Positions 1 to 8,222 of a stretch of 18,589 bases of DNA are shown one piece after another (position 1 is the first letter of the stretch; the number at the start of each line of letters is the position of its first letter). This DNA is from Anaerolineales bacterium (GTDB lineage Bacteria > Chloroflexota > Anaerolineae > 4572-78 > J111), in NCBI GenBank assembly GCA_012032575.1, contig JAAUSP010000083.1, positions 1 through 18,589 on the forward strand, in the 5' to 3' direction. The notes beneath the pieces were generated by a model. It worked only from the letters and a program-made list of their open reading frames with translations, did no database searches and was not told where the DNA came from. A program made the translations under genes and the position numbers.

Positions 1-116
1 CCGCCATGCTGCCGGCCCTGCGTCACCGACTGATTCTTAACTTTGAGGGTCAAGCGGAGGGTATCACCGCCGACGAGATTCTACGGCAGGTCATCCAACG
101 GGTGGCCCTAACCTAA
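1..116 (+). CDS. MoxR-family AAA ATPase, C-terminal fragment
   Basis: Only the last 37 codons are inside the window (frame begins at base 3, stop TAA at 114-116). The peptide contains LPALRHRLILNFEGQAEG followed by ITADEILRQV, which matches the C-terminal lid end of MoxR-type AAA+ ATPases (usual form: VLRHRxxLNFEAEAEG...DDII). MoxR proteins act as chaperone-like ATPases that help mature or activate partner proteins, often encoded next to DUF58/VWA-domain genes, which would lie outside this window on the left. The Walker motifs are not visible, so the call rests on this short but characteristic tail. Confidence 0.72.
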   Translation, partial: AMLPALRHRLILNFEGQAEGITADEILRQVIQRVALT

Positions 117-380
117 TCTCCTATAACTCAATCTGGACAAAGTGCTGTCCTTATGATAAACTCATGCATAAGAGTCGAACCTGTAAGGGAGTTCCGAAAT
201 TTAAATCATCCCAAAAACTTAACGGACGTGATGCGTGAAACGTGATACGTGAGGACTTTTGGCGTAAATTCATCACGCATCACGTATCACGTATCACAGG
301 GTTGGGACAATTATTTTTTCGGAGCTGCCTAAACCGGGTTCTGACAAGACCAGACTCAAGCGGAGACAGCCGAGGACAAG
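117..380. other. Intergenic region with possible weak promoter for the response regulators
   Basis: This 264-base gap holds the inverted heptamer repeat at 226-297 and little else. A GGACA/TGTCC hairpin (135-139 with 146-150) follows the upstream gene but lacks a T-run, so it is a poor terminator. TGGACA (134-139) and TAAACT (157-162), 17 nt apart, could be a weak sigma-70 promoter reading rightwards, which would leave a leader of about 210 nt containing the repeat. No RNA gene or small ORF with a ribosome binding site was seen. Confidence 0.3.
226..297. repeat. Inverted heptamer tandem repeat (CACGTAT type)
   Basis: The right arm reads as CACGCAT, CACGTAT, CACGTAT, CAC (period 7, about 272-297). 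The left arm (226-252) carries the reverse complement form GTGATGCGTGA...CGTGATACGTGA. The arms face each other across about 19 bases and can form an imperfect hairpin. It has the same architecture as the repeats at 4188-4281, 6513-6568, 11930-11982 and 18352-18410, but a different sequence. Confidence 0.8.
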
Positions 381-767
381 ATGGAGTATCGCGCACGAGT
401 ATTATGTATTGACGACGAGCCTGGGGTAGTGGAGTTGGTCAGCCTGATTCTAAAATCCCAAAATATCCTGGTTGAAGGCGCGGAGAGCGGCATAGAGGGC
501 CTGGCAGTGATGCGCAAGAACCCGCCCGATGCGGTGCTGCTTGATATTATGATGCCCGAAATGGATGGTTGGGAAGTTTATAAACAGATGCGGGCCGACG
601 ATAGACTGAAGAATGTCCCCGTCATCATCTTGACCGCCAGAAACAGCTCTTTTGAAGAGATCATTGCCCGCGAGCGGGCTGGCGTCAACGATTATGTCAC
701 TAAACCATTTGTGCCTAACGACTTGAGAAGCAGCCTGTCCCGGATTTTGGGTCTGGCCGCCAGCTAA
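381..767 (+). CDS. Single-domain response regulator (CheY-like receiver) 1
   Basis: A 128-residue stand-alone receiver domain with no output domain. The acidic pocket is D11-D12, the phospho-acceptor aspartate is D55 (in AVLLDIMMPEMDGW), the switch threonine is T85 and the conserved lysine is K108 (TKPF). All residues needed for phosphorylation are present. GAGG at 372-375 sits 5 nt before the ATG. It is followed after 6 bases by a second, very similar receiver gene, so the two are probably one transcript and came from a tandem duplication. With no DNA-binding domain, it must work by protein contact or as a phosphate carrier for a kinase. No cognate kinase is directly adjacent; hybrid kinases lie about 13 kb away on the other strand. 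Confidence 0.93.
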   Translation: MEYRARVLCIDDEPGVVELVSLILKSQNILVEGAESGIEGLAVMRKNPPDAVLLDIMMPEMDGWEVYKQMRADDRLKNVPVIILTARNSSFEEIIARERAGVNDYVTKPFVPNDLRSSLSRILGLAAS

Positions 768-773
768 ACCACT

Positions 774-1163
774 ATGAACCAGAAAAAACACATCCTCTGC
801 ATCGAAGACGAACCCGAAATGATCGAGTTGATGCGCCTGGTCCTGGAGCGCGAAGGTTTTGAAGTGACCGGCGCAGTCGGTGGCGAGCAAGGGTTGAAGA
901 CTATGCGTCACAGAAGGCCCGATTTGATCCTGCTCGATTTGATGATGCCCGGCATAGACGGATGGGAAGTGTACCGGCAAATGCGGGCCGATAAAGAATT
1001 AATGGACATCCCGGTGGTGATTGTAACCGCCAAGGCCCAAAGCATTGACAAGGTCCTGGGCTTACAAGTAGCCAAAGTAGCCGATTACATCACCAAACCC
1101 TTTGGCCCCAAGGATTTGATTAACAGCATTGCCAAGGTTTTTGCCAAACAAAAAGCCGGTTAG
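774..1163 (+). CDS. Single-domain response regulator (CheY-like receiver) 2
   Basis: A 129-residue receiver domain, close paralogue of the preceding gene: both share the pattern LCI-[DE]-DEP, the LLD-[IL]-MMP motif, DGWEVY-[KR]-QMRAD and the TKPF motif at identical positions. Key residues are E11/D12, phospho-acceptor D55, T85 and K108. There is no output domain. The 6-base spacing from the upstream stop indicates an operon and probably coupled translation. The gene converges on typA with a 76-base gap in which I see no clear rho-independent terminator. Confidence 0.93.
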   Translation: MNQKKHILCIEDEPEMIELMRLVLEREGFEVTGAVGGEQGLKTMRHRRPDLILLDLMMPGIDGWEVYRQMRADKELMDIPVVIVTAKAQSIDKVLGLQVAKVADYITKPFGPKDLINSIAKVFAKQKAG

Positions 1164-1239
1164 CATTGCTATTAATCTGCTCCCGTATCTCACCTTTTTC
1201 TAAATTTGTCCTTCCCTCACACGTTTTATGATAAACCCT

Positions 1240-3072
1240 TCACGCCTCCTGTTTGGCCTGCTTGGCCGCTCTTTGGCGCACGTTATGATCGAGCTGCTTT
1301 TTGCGCACCCGCAGGGCGTGGGGGGTTACTTCCAGCAGTTCATCCACGTCCAGGTAATCAATCGCCTCGTCAAGTGACAAAATTCGCGGCGGGGTCAGGC
1401 CGACGTTGATTTCGGCGAAGGATTTGCGATGGTTGGTCAGATGCTTGGTTTTACAGACATTCACCACCAGATCATCCTCGCGGCTGTACTGGCCGACCAC
1501 CTGCCCGGCGTAAACCTGATCTTCGGGGGTGACAAACAGGATGCCCCGTTCCTGTAAATTCATCAGGGCGTAGGATGTTACCTGGCCGGTTTCCAGGGCC
1601 ACCAGCGACCCCCGGTCGCGGGTGTTGATGTCGCCCAGGTACGACTCGTAACCGTGGAACAGGGTGTGAAAAATGCCGGTCCCCCGCGTGGCTATAAGAA
1701 AGGGCTGGCGGAAACCGAGCAGTCCCCGCGTGGGAACCAGGTACTCGGCATAAACCGTGCCGTCCTCGCCGTAGCGCATATTAATCAAGCTGCCCTTGCG
1801 CCGGCCCACCATCTCACTGACTGCACCCAGGTAATCGCCGCCCACCTCCAGATAGACATGCTCCACCGGCTCCTGCAAACCTTCCGAGCCGTCCCGGAAA
1901 ATCACTTCCGGCTTGCTCACGGCAAATTCAAACCCTTCCCGGCGCATCGTTTCGATCAAAATCGCCAGGTGCAGTTCACCCCGCCCGGAGACAATAAAAC
2001 GTTCAGCGCTCTCGGTATCCTGCACCCGCAAAGCGACGTTGCTTTCCAGTTCGCGCCGCAGCCGGTCACGAATCTGGCGGCTGGTGACATAATCGCCCTC
2101 GCGGCCGGCAAAGGGGCTATCGTTGACGGCAAAGGTCATACGCACCGTCGGCTCTTCTACCGTAATTGGCGGCAAGGGGCGCGGGTCAGCGGGGTCGGCA
2201 ATGGTATCACCAATACCGATATTAGGCAGACCGGCCACAGCCACAATATCCCCAGCAGAAACTGAATCCTGCGGCACACGCTGCAAGTCCCGGAAAGAAA
2301 AAACCTGGTTGACTTTTCCGGCGGCTTGCTCACCCGCCGGATTGATCGAGACCACCGGCTGGCCGCCGCGCAGCGTGCCGCTCCACAAGCGGCCAATGGC
2401 AATCCGGCCAATATAGTTATCGTAGGCCAGGGAGGTGACCAGCAGCCGGGGCGGCTGCTCCGGTTCAACCTGTGGCGGCGGCAGGCGATCCAGAATGGTA
2501 TCAAACAGAGGGTGCAGGTCCGGCCCCAGGCTGTCGGGCTGGTAGCCGGCCCGCCCTTCCAGGGCAATGGTGTAGATAACCGGAAAATCGGCCTGATCAT
2601 CACTTGCGCCCAGATCAATGAACAAATCAAAGGTCGCATTGACCACGTAATCAGGCCGGGCAGCCGGACGGTCAATCTTGTTGACCACCACAATGGCTTT
2701 GTGCCCTTTTTCCAGGGCCTGGCGCAGCACAAAACGGGTTTGGGGCATCGGCCCTTCCACGGCGTCCACCAGCAGCAGCACCCCATCCACCATATTCATC
2801 ACCCGTTCCACTTCGCCGCCAAAATCGGCGTGGCCGGGTGTATCCACAATGTTGATGGTAATACTGTTGTAAACAATGCCGGTATTTTTAGCCAGAATGG
2901 TGATACCGCGCTCCCGTTCCAGATCATTGGAGTCGAGCACCCGGTCGGTCATCTGCTGATTGGCCCGGAAAACATTGGTCTGGCGCAGCATGCCATCTAC
3001 CAGGGTGGTTTTGCCGTGATCTACGTGCGCGATAATCGCAATATTTCGAATGTCGGTTCGAGGTTGGGACAT
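1240..3072 (-). CDS. typA: Ribosome-associated translational GTPase TypA/BipA
   Basis: A 610-residue EF-G-like GTPase, the usual length for TypA/BipA (about 607-615). It binds the 70S ribosome in its GTP form and is linked to 50S assembly and to stress and low-temperature growth. The GTPase motifs are all present: P-loop AHVDHGKT (residues 15-22), switch-I region ERERGITI (52-59), DTPG (77-80) and NKID (131-134). Domain II, the EF-G-like domains III and V and the TypA-specific C-terminal region follow without a break. The start is the ATG at 3072: AGGAG lies 7 nt upstream and the family N-terminus begins right there ([17 protein letters not shown]). An open frame continues upstream to 3216, but it runs through the repeat and terminator and is not family-like. 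Codon use and frame are intact. Confidence 0.97.
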   Translation of the reverse strand: MSQPRTDIRNIAIIAHVDHGKTTLVDGMLRQTNVFRANQQMTDRVLDSNDLERERGITILAKNTGIVYNSITINIVDTPGHADFGGEVERVMNMVDGVLLLVDAVEGPMPQTRFVLRQALEKGHKAIVVVNKIDRPAARPDYVVNATFDLFIDLGASDDQADFPVIYTIALEGRAGYQPDSLGPDLHPLFDTILDRLPPPQVEPEQPPRLLVTSLAYDNYIGRIAIGRLWSGTLRGGQPVVSINPAGEQAAGKVNQVFSFRDLQRVPQDSVSAGDIVAVAGLPNIGIGDTIADPADPRPLPPITVEEPTVRMTFAVNDSPFAGREGDYVTSRQIRDRLRRELESNVALRVQDTESAERFIVSGRGELHLAILIETMRREGFEFAVSKPEVIFRDGSEGLQEPVEHVYLEVGGDYLGAVSEMVGRRKGSLINMRYGEDGTVYAEYLVPTRGLLGFRQPFLIATRGTGIFHTLFHGYESYLGDINTRDRGSLVALETGQVTSYALMNLQERGILFVTPEDQVYAGQVVGQYSREDDLVVNVCKTKHLTNHRKSFAEINVGLTPPRILSLDEAIDYLDVDELLEVTPHALRVRKKQLDHNVRQRAAKQAKQEA

Positions 3073-3082
3073 GTTATTACTC

Positions 3083-3145
3083 CTAAGGCTAAGGCTGAGG
3101 CTAAGGCCAAGTAAGAATCTTAGACTCAGCCTTAGCCTAAGCCTT
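3083..3145. repeat. Inverted hexamer tandem repeat (AAGGCT type)
   Basis: The left arm has AAGGCT repeated about four times (3084-3107). The right arm carries the complement, CAGCCTTAGCCTAAGCCTT (3127-3145). The two arms can fold into a long hairpin. It lies in the 5' leader of typA, ending just upstream of its Shine-Dalgarno sequence. The architecture resembles the heptamer repeats elsewhere in the window, but with a period of 6. Confidence 0.78.
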
Positions 3146-3153
3146 CTTCCCAC

Positions 3154-3193
3154 AAAAAAAGCGCCCGCCGATGATCCTTGATCCTGGCGGGGC
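3154..3193 (-). terminator. Rho-independent terminator of the ParB-fold gene
   Basis: Read on the minus strand, CCCGCC pairs with GGCGGG, and an inner GATC-AAG-GATC mini-stem continues the helix. A run of seven T follows a few bases later. It lies about 60 bases downstream of the stop codon at 3252, the expected place for ending that transcript before typA. Confidence 0.75.
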
Positions 3194-3207
3194 TTCATTG
3201 CGTTGAG

Positions 3208-3236
3208 ATTGTACATCGGCCGGGCAGTTTGAGCAA
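3208..3236 (-). promoter_or_regulatory. Possible typA promoter
   Basis: On the minus strand, TTGCTC (3231-3236) and TACAAT (3208-3213) are separated by 17 nt. The -10 matches 5 of 6 consensus bases and the -35 only 3 of 6. A start here would place the terminator hairpin at 3154-3193 in the typA leader, so either this is not the real promoter or the hairpin acts as an attenuator. Confidence 0.3.
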
Positions 3237-3251
3237 AGCACCCTGGCCGCC

Positions 3252-4163
3252 TTAATCGGCTGAATCTTCAACCGATTGTAGAAAATCTGTTACAGCCTCG
3301 GGTAGTGCTATTTTCTCCAGATTGTGCTGCTCCCGCAGCGCGTTCTGATGCCGGATGAGCCACATATACAAATCGCTTTCGGAGCGGCCGGGGAAATGTT
3401 TGATGACCTCCATCTGCCGGACGGTTTCAATCATGGGCAGATAAACATGGTCGTACCAATTCGCAGCGGCCAACTGAAAGGCCAGGTCAGGATCAGCCGC
3501 CAGGGGCTGGCCGCGCTCTTTTTCCAGCAGGTAGCGGTGCAATTCGATATGCCGTAATAAGCGATCATAACCCGACGGTTCGGAAAAATCAATGTGCTGC
3601 TTGGCCTCTGGACGAGTCTTATCAAGCTGTGTTTTTTCTAAAAAGTAAGCGCACTCTCCTTTAAGCAGCAGGTCATCCGGTTCAACATCCGGGGTGAGGG
3701 AAATAGGGGTGGGCAGTTCGGTCACATGGGCCTGGATGCTGTCCCAGCCTAACGCCCGCGCCACCGAAACGCGGTGGTTGCCGTCTTTGACAAAATAAAC
3801 CTGGTCAATTTTGTAAACATCAATCGGCGGAAAGCCCTTGCCGGTTTCGGCCAGGGTGTAGATAGTGCGCCAGCGTTCTTTTTCGCGCTCGTTGCCGCTG
3901 CGGGGCAAAAAACGGCGGGTAAAATCTTCGTAGCGACCGGTACTGCCGGCAATATTTTTTATCGGAATTTCCTGCACGCCTCGATAAATAGCTTGTTTCA
4001 AATTGAGTTTTTTGATCACATCGTCAAAGGAGAGGAGGTGCATATTATGGCCGGTAATCAGTCCCAGCATCATTTCCAGAAATCCTCGCACTTTAGCCCG
4101 ATTAAATTCGGATTCGCTGCGGATATACGTTATCTTTTCGACGTTCAGATTTGAGGGGTCCAC
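3252..4163 (-). CDS. ParB/sulfiredoxin-fold domain protein, function unknown
   Basis: A 303-residue soluble protein. Residues 64-139 resemble the ParB/Srx N-terminal fold: [12 protein letters not shown], a variable segment, then the signature [16 protein letters not shown] (125-140), equivalent to the G-x-H/R-R nucleotide-binding region of ParB-like domains. The ParB helix-turn-helix is not evident, so this is not a classical chromosome-partitioning protein. Residues 160-300 are helical and acidic with no family I recognise. The N-terminal 60 residues are also predicted helical. The start is GTG at 4163, with AAAGGT 7 nt upstream. The gene lies between clp and typA on the same strand, with its own likely promoter and terminator, so it is probably monocistronic. 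A CTPase, nuclease or regulatory role would be a guess. Confidence 0.7.
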   Translation of the reverse strand: MDPSNLNVEKITYIRSESEFNRAKVRGFLEMMLGLITGHNMHLLSFDDVIKKLNLKQAIYRGVQEIPIKNIAGSTGRYEDFTRRFLPRSGNEREKERWRTIYTLAETGKGFPPIDVYKIDQVYFVKDGNHRVSVARALGWDSIQAHVTELPTPISLTPDVEPDDLLLKGECAYFLEKTQLDKTRPEAKQHIDFSEPSGYDRLLRHIELHRYLLEKERGQPLAADPDLAFQLAAANWYDHVYLPMIETVRQMEVIKHFPGRSESDLYMWLIRHQNALREQHNLEKIALPEAVTDFLQSVEDSAD

Positions 4164-4187
4164 GATTCACACCTTTGTGAGCTTGCT

Positions 4188-4281
4188 AATTGTGAATTGT
4201 GAATAGCGAATAGTAAATTGTGAACGGAAGTATAGATATAACTATTTTCATTAACAATTCACAATTGACAATTCACAATTT
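4188..4281. repeat. Inverted heptamer tandem repeat (AATTGTG type)
   Basis: The left arm (4188-4224) has AATTGTG repeats plus degenerate copies. The right arm (4252-4281) reads AATTCAC, AATTGAC, AATTCAC, AATT, period 7. The outermost 13 bases of each arm are perfectly complementary. The right arm overlaps the end of the clp gene and supplies its TGA stop codon. Confidence 0.8.
4229..4257 (-). promoter_or_regulatory. Likely promoter of the ParB-fold gene
   Basis: On the minus strand, TTGTTA (4252-4257, 4 of 6 to the -35 consensus) and TATACT (4229-4234, 5 of 6 to the -10) are 17 nt apart. Transcription would start near 4222, about 60 bases before the GTG start. The promoter lies between the two arms of the AATTGTG repeat, with the -35 inside the right arm. 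Confidence 0.5.
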
Positions 4282-6491
4282 CTTAAACTCCAGCTTTTTG
4301 CCTTTCACTTGCAGTTTCACGGTAGTGCCGGCGGGCGGGTCTTCTTTGAGCAGAAAATCGGCCATGGGTTCGCGGATATGTTTTTGGATCAGCCGGCGCA
4401 GGGGCCGTGCGCCCCATTCGGGGTGGTCGTTCTGATTGAGCAGCCAGGTTTTGGCCGCATCGGTCATTTCCAGGTGCAATTGGCGCCGGCCATAAGTTTT
4501 TCTTCTTTGCGCAGCAGCAAATCCAGAATCTGGCGCAAATCATCCTGGCTGAGCGGGTGGAAATAGATAATTTCGTCCAGCCGGTTCAGAAACTCCGGCC
4601 GGAAGTGCTCTTTCACCGCGGCCTCGGCCAGCTCCTGAGCCGCATCCTGGCTGAGCTGCGGGTCGGCCAGAAAACGCCCGCCCATGTTGCTGGTCATAAT
4701 AATCACGCACTCGCTAAAACTGACCGTCTCGCCCTGGCCGCTGGTCAAACGACCTTCGTCCATCACTTGCAGAAAAACATCAAAAACCTTGAGGCTGGCC
4801 TTTTCCACTTCATCAAACAGGATAACGCTGTAAGGCCGCTTTTTGACCGCCTCCGTCAACTGGCCGCCGGCCTGGCTGTCCACATACCCCGGCGGCGAAC
4901 CAATCAGCCGGTTGACTGATGACTCATCCATGAATTCGCTCATATCAAAGGTGAGCAGGGCCTCTTCGGCCCCAAACATAAACTCGGCCAGGGCTTTGGC
5001 CAGCTCGGTTTTACCTACGCCGGTTGGTCCCAAGAAAAGAAAGGTGCCAATAGGTCGCTTGGGGTCCTTGAGACCAACCCGGGCCATTTTGACCGCCCGG
5101 CTGAGGGCCAGAATGGCTTCACTCTGGCCGATGATCCGCTGGCGCAAATGGTCAAACATATTCACGTAGCGGTCGCGCTCATCCGCGCCCAGATTGGTGA
5201 CGGGGACGCCGGTGAGCAGGCTGGTGGCAATCATCACATCGTCCGGGTCAAGCTGGTTATCATTTCTCACCGGGGCATCGGGACTCATTTTGGGGTTCAT
5301 CCGCATCATGGCGCAGGCTTGATGCAGCAGGTGGACCGCACCGCTGGGCAAGGGCCGCACGGTGTAATAACGTCCGGCCAGCCGAGCCGCTTCGGCCAGA
5401 GTGGCATCGGTAATGCTCACCTGGTAGTCCGCTTCCAACCCCGGACGCTGGACCTTGAGGATTTCGATGGTTTCCTCCAGGGTGGCAGGCGACACGTGTA
5501 AAATCTGGCTGTGTTCCATTACGATCAGCACTTTACTCAGCCGCTCGTTATAACGGTCGGGGGTAGTTGCGCCAATCACGGTGACATTATCGCTAAAGAA
5601 GGCTTTGTAGAGTTCATTGCAGGCATCTTCCCGAAAATCGGCCCGCAGCCCTCCGAAAAAGCGGGCGATATCGGGTACAAACAGCACCCCGCCCTGGGCC
5701 TGCCGGATGGCCCCCTGGATCGCTTCAACCGGATTGGTCAGCAAGGCCGGCTCGCTGATTTGGATGACATTTTTCAAGCCTGCGGGACCTTTGCCTGCGG
5801 CGATCAACTGCTGCAAGGCCAAAACCAGCGAGCGTTTGCCAACCCCGGTCGGTCCTACCAGAATGACATGGCGTTTTCCAGCCATCGTCAGCCGGCTGAC
5901 CAGCTTCAAAAGCAGGTCCTGGCGGGGATAGATTGCTGTGGCGGGCCGGTTCTTGGCCGGTACCGCCGCTGTGACCGGCATAACCACCGGATTTAATTCT
6001 TCCTGAATAGACTGGGGGGTGATGCCGCGTTTGCGCAGGGCCAGGTCACTGCGGGTGCCCAGACCGGCCATAATAGTCAATGCCTGGATCGTGCCACACT
6101 GCGCTTGGCCCTGCTGGTTTGCCAGACCGAGTCCTTCATCCAGCAGCACCAGCATCTTTTCACTCAGGGGTATTCGCTCGCCCTCACCCATCACAAAGTC
6201 AAACTGAGCGTCTTTGAGATCAGCATTGGCCCCGCGCAGCCAGCGCTGGTCGCTGACGGCCCGCTCTATGTCGCGCTCAAAATCGCTCCAGTTAAAGCCG
6301 CGGTCCTGGCTAAACTGCTGTAATAACTGCCTGGCTTCGGCTTCGGGCGTTTTGATAATCGCCAGCAGCAATATTTCGGGGGTGATCACCGCAATATTAT
6401 TACTCCGGGCCAGCCCGGCAGCGTTGGTAAGGGTTTGGGTTAATTCGGGCGTGGGTATTTTGGTTGAAAGTGTGCCACGATTGGATGACAA
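4273..6491 (-). CDS. Clp/ClpB-like AAA+ protein with degenerate first ATPase domain (one frameshift)
   Basis: About 739 residues once a single frame break at 4482-4490 is repaired: the first frame runs to G669 and the second resumes at QLHLEMTDAA. Order: Clp N-domain repeats (about 11-165), AAA+ module D1 (about 190-395), AAA+ module D2 (about 445-660), and the C-terminal D2-small domain with GARPLRR. D2 is canonical: Walker A GPTGVGKT (488-495), pore loop GYVD (535-538), Walker B VILFDE (556-561), arginine finger R637. D1 is not: Walker A is GPTGVGKRS (Thr replaced by Arg), Walker B is LFVPDI in place of LFIDEI, and the ERRF arginine fingers are gone. There is no coiled-coil middle domain as in ClpB and no VGF-type ClpP-docking loop as in ClpC/ClpA. 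It is likely a protein-remodelling unfoldase driven by D2. Start is TTG at 6491, with AGGAG 6 nt upstream. Confidence 0.88.
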
Positions 6492-6512
6492 GGGTTGCTC
6501 CTGAAAATAGTG

Positions 6513-6568
6513 TTCAGTAATCAGTCTGTGATTACTGACTACTGATTACTGACTACTGATTACTGATC
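6513..6568. repeat. Inverted heptamer tandem repeat (GATTACT/GACTACT type)
   Basis: From 6530 the sequence alternates GATTACT and GACTACT (GATTACT, GACTACT, GATTACT, GACTACT, GATTACT, GATC), with a strict period of 7. A single inverted copy precedes it. TCAGTAATCA (6514-6523) and TGATTACTGA (6529-6538) form a perfect 10-bp hairpin with a 5-nt loop. It lies in the 5' leader of clp, 12-25 bases from its ribosome binding site. Confidence 0.85.
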
Positions 6569-6587
6569 GCACCTGGTTTGCCGGGAT

Positions 6588-6596
6588 ATTATATCA
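6588..6596 (-). promoter_or_regulatory. Extended -10 promoter of the clp gene
   Basis: The minus strand reads TGATATAAT: a perfect TATAAT with the upstream TG of an extended -10 element. No strong -35 is seen (TTGTGT at 18 nt is weak), which fits extended -10 promoters. The predicted start lies near 6581, giving a leader of about 90 nt that contains the GATTACT repeat. Confidence 0.55.
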
Positions 6597-6645
6597 CATT
6601 GAACAGGTTGAACACAACCATTTTCAGTAGTTCTCAAACTTGAAG

Positions 6646-6674
6646 TTGACCAGTCAGCCATTTGCTATTATAAT
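6646..6674 (+). promoter_or_regulatory. Sigma-70-type promoter of the aap operon
   Basis: TTGACC (6646-6651, 5 of 6) and TATAAT (6669-6674, 6 of 6) are separated by exactly 17 nt, the best promoter match in the window. Transcription would start near 6681, divergent from clp and about 410 nt upstream of aapJ. Confidence 0.72.
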
Positions 6675-6680
6675 CGTCCC

Positions 6681-7094
6681 CAGTTAGCAAGAGTACCTGT
6701 ATTATTTTGCCTGTCGCTAACCTGCCATTTTGTTTTTCGACCTGGCATCACCCGAAAATCAAATTCCACCGCGCTGTGGGTTTAATCCGATGTGCGCTCA
6801 GTCAGCCGACTGGAAAATTGATTGAGTTTTTCACTCCCTTTTAGGCTACATCTGAACTACCTCATTGATGAGGATCTGCTACCATTTGTCAAACTGCGTA
6901 ATGCCGACAACCGGGTTTGCGTAAAAACTTTAACCCGTTTGAACTTTCAACAGAAAGGGGGTAGCGTTACGACATAAGCTGAAAGATAGCCCCAAAATGT
7001 GGTAAGCTTTGGCGTACAACCCAAACGCCAAACCGTTTAAGTTATACAATCTAATCCCCTAAATTTATTAGCTTTGAGAGGAGAAGCGACGATA
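6681..7094 (+). other. Long untranslated leader of the aap operon, possibly structured
   Basis: About 410 bases between the predicted start site and the aapJ ATG contain no credible gene. Several stems can be seen: GTTAGC/GCTAAC (6682-6687 with 6716-6721), CAGTC/GACTG near 6799-6812, CGGGTT/AACCCG near 6911-6937, and TTTGGCGT/ACGCCAAA (7008-7015 with 7025-7032, 9-nt loop). None is followed by a T-run. I do not recognise a known riboswitch consensus (lysine, glycine, glutamine, SAM, GEMM). Such a long leader before a transporter operon suggests RNA-level control, but this is inference. Confidence 0.45.
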
Positions 7095-8204
7095 ATGATC
7101 CGAAAATTTATCGCCCTGAGCATGATTGTGTTGTTTACCTTTGCCCTGATCACTGCGCTCAAAATCACCAGTGAAGTCGAGCCGGTCCAGGCCGCTCCCC
7201 AGGCCCCCGAAGTGATCGCCCCCCTGCCCGTCACCCAGGCGACCACCGGCACCGCCACCCTGGCGACCGTGCAGGATCGCGGGGTACTGAAATGCGTCGG
7301 CAACGCCAACCTGGTTGGGTTTGGTTATCTTGACCCTGACACTAACGAATTTAGCGGCTTTGACGTAGACTTTTGCAAGGCTGTGGCTGCCGCCGTTTTA
7401 GGCGATGCCGAAGCCATTGAAATTTTGCCTGCCGACGCCACCCAGCGCTTCCCCTTGCTGCAAAGTGGTGAGGGCGATTTGCTGGTCCGCAATACCACCT
7501 GGACCATTAGCCGCGATACCTCGCTGGGCTTTAACTTTGCCCCAACCACCTTCTTTGATGGGCAGGGCATGATGGTTCGCACCGACAGCGGCATCGAATC
7601 GCTGGAAGACATGGAAGGCGGCACTGTCTGCGTGCAGCAGGGTACCACCACCGAAAAAAACCTGGCCGACGTGATGCGCGCTCTGGGGGTAGATTACGAG
7701 CCGGTGGTTTTCCAGGATGCTAACGATACCCGCATTGCCTACGATGAAGGCCGCTGCGATGGCTTCACCACTGATAGATCCGGCCTGATCGCCGAGCAAA
7801 CCCAATTAGAAAATCCTGATGATCACATCATTCTGGACGTAGTTATGTCGAAAGAACCATTAGGTCCGGTTGTGCGGCACGGCGATGACCAGTGGTTTGA
7901 TATTGTCAAATGGGTCACCTTTGGCGTTTTCGCCGCTGAAGAGTACGGCATTACCTCTGAAAACGTTGAAGAAATGGCCGAAACCTCCGAAGACCCGGTT
8001 ATCCGCAACCTGCTGGGCGTCGAAGGCGATCTGGGCGTGGGCCTGGGCCTTGAGAACGACTTCATGGTTCAGGTCATCAAGCAAGTGGGCAACTACGGCG
8101 AAATTTATGACCGCCACCTGGGGCCTGATGCCCTGAATGTGTCCCGTGCTCTTAACGCTCAGTACACTGATGGCGGTCTCATCTACGCCCCGCCGTTCCG
8201 CTAA
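7095..8204 (+). CDS. aapJ: General L-amino-acid ABC transporter substrate-binding protein (AapJ/BztA type)
   Basis: A 369-residue family-3 solute-binding protein. Residues 8-33 form a signal peptide (hydrophobic IALSMIVLFTFALITAL, cleavage probably after VQA). There is no lipobox cysteine, so it is not an obvious lipoprotein. The mature part starts its first lobe with LATVQDRGVLKCVGN and contains GFDVDFCKAVAAAVLGD, WTISRDTSLGF and the second-lobe segment GGTVCVQQGTTTEKNLAD. These are hallmark segments of AapJ/BztA, which bind a broad range of L-amino acids. It is slightly longer than typical AapJ (about 340). I chose ATG 7095 because the signal peptide starts there; AGGAG lies at 7079-7083, an 11-nt spacing. 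It heads the operon aapJ-Q-M-P, and a stable hairpin follows it. Confidence 0.92.
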   Translation: MIRKFIALSMIVLFTFALITALKITSEVEPVQAAPQAPEVIAPLPVTQATTGTATLATVQDRGVLKCVGNANLVGFGYLDPDTNEFSGFDVDFCKAVAAAVLGDAEAIEILPADATQRFPLLQSGEGDLLVRNTTWTISRDTSLGFNFAPTTFFDGQGMMVRTDSGIESLEDMEGGTVCVQQGTTTEKNLADVMRALGVDYEPVVFQDANDTRIAYDEGRCDGFTTDRSGLIAEQTQLENPDDHIILDVVMSKEPLGPVVRHGDDQWFDIVKWVTFGVFAAEEYGITSENVEEMAETSEDPVIRNLLGVEGDLGVGLGLENDFMVQVIKQVGNYGEIYDRHLGPDALNVSRALNAQYTDGGLIYAPPFR

Positions 8205-8222
8205 ATCGTTATCAATTTGGAC

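Noticed and set aside
2326..3114. A 262-codon plus-strand open frame
   Set aside because: It is antisense to the conserved GTPase domain of typA, with no family resemblance or ribosome binding site.
3073..3216. N-terminal extension of TypA from a start at 3216
   Set aside because: It translates the terminator and AAGGCT repeat into low-complexity Leu/Arg sequence, while ATG 3072 has a good ribosome binding site and matches the family N-terminus.
4482..4490. Programmed ribosomal frameshift in clp
   Set aside because: No slippery heptamer or downstream pseudoknot was seen, and a one-base loss in GGCGCC recurs in aapQ, favouring sequence error.
6513..6568. CRISPR-like array
   Set aside because: The units are 7 bp, contiguous and without spacers; no cas gene is nearby.
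6790..6924. Leader peptides in the aap leader (11 codons from 6790 and 18 codons from 6868)
   Set aside because: Neither has a convincing ribosome binding site, amino-acid run or attenuator structure after it.
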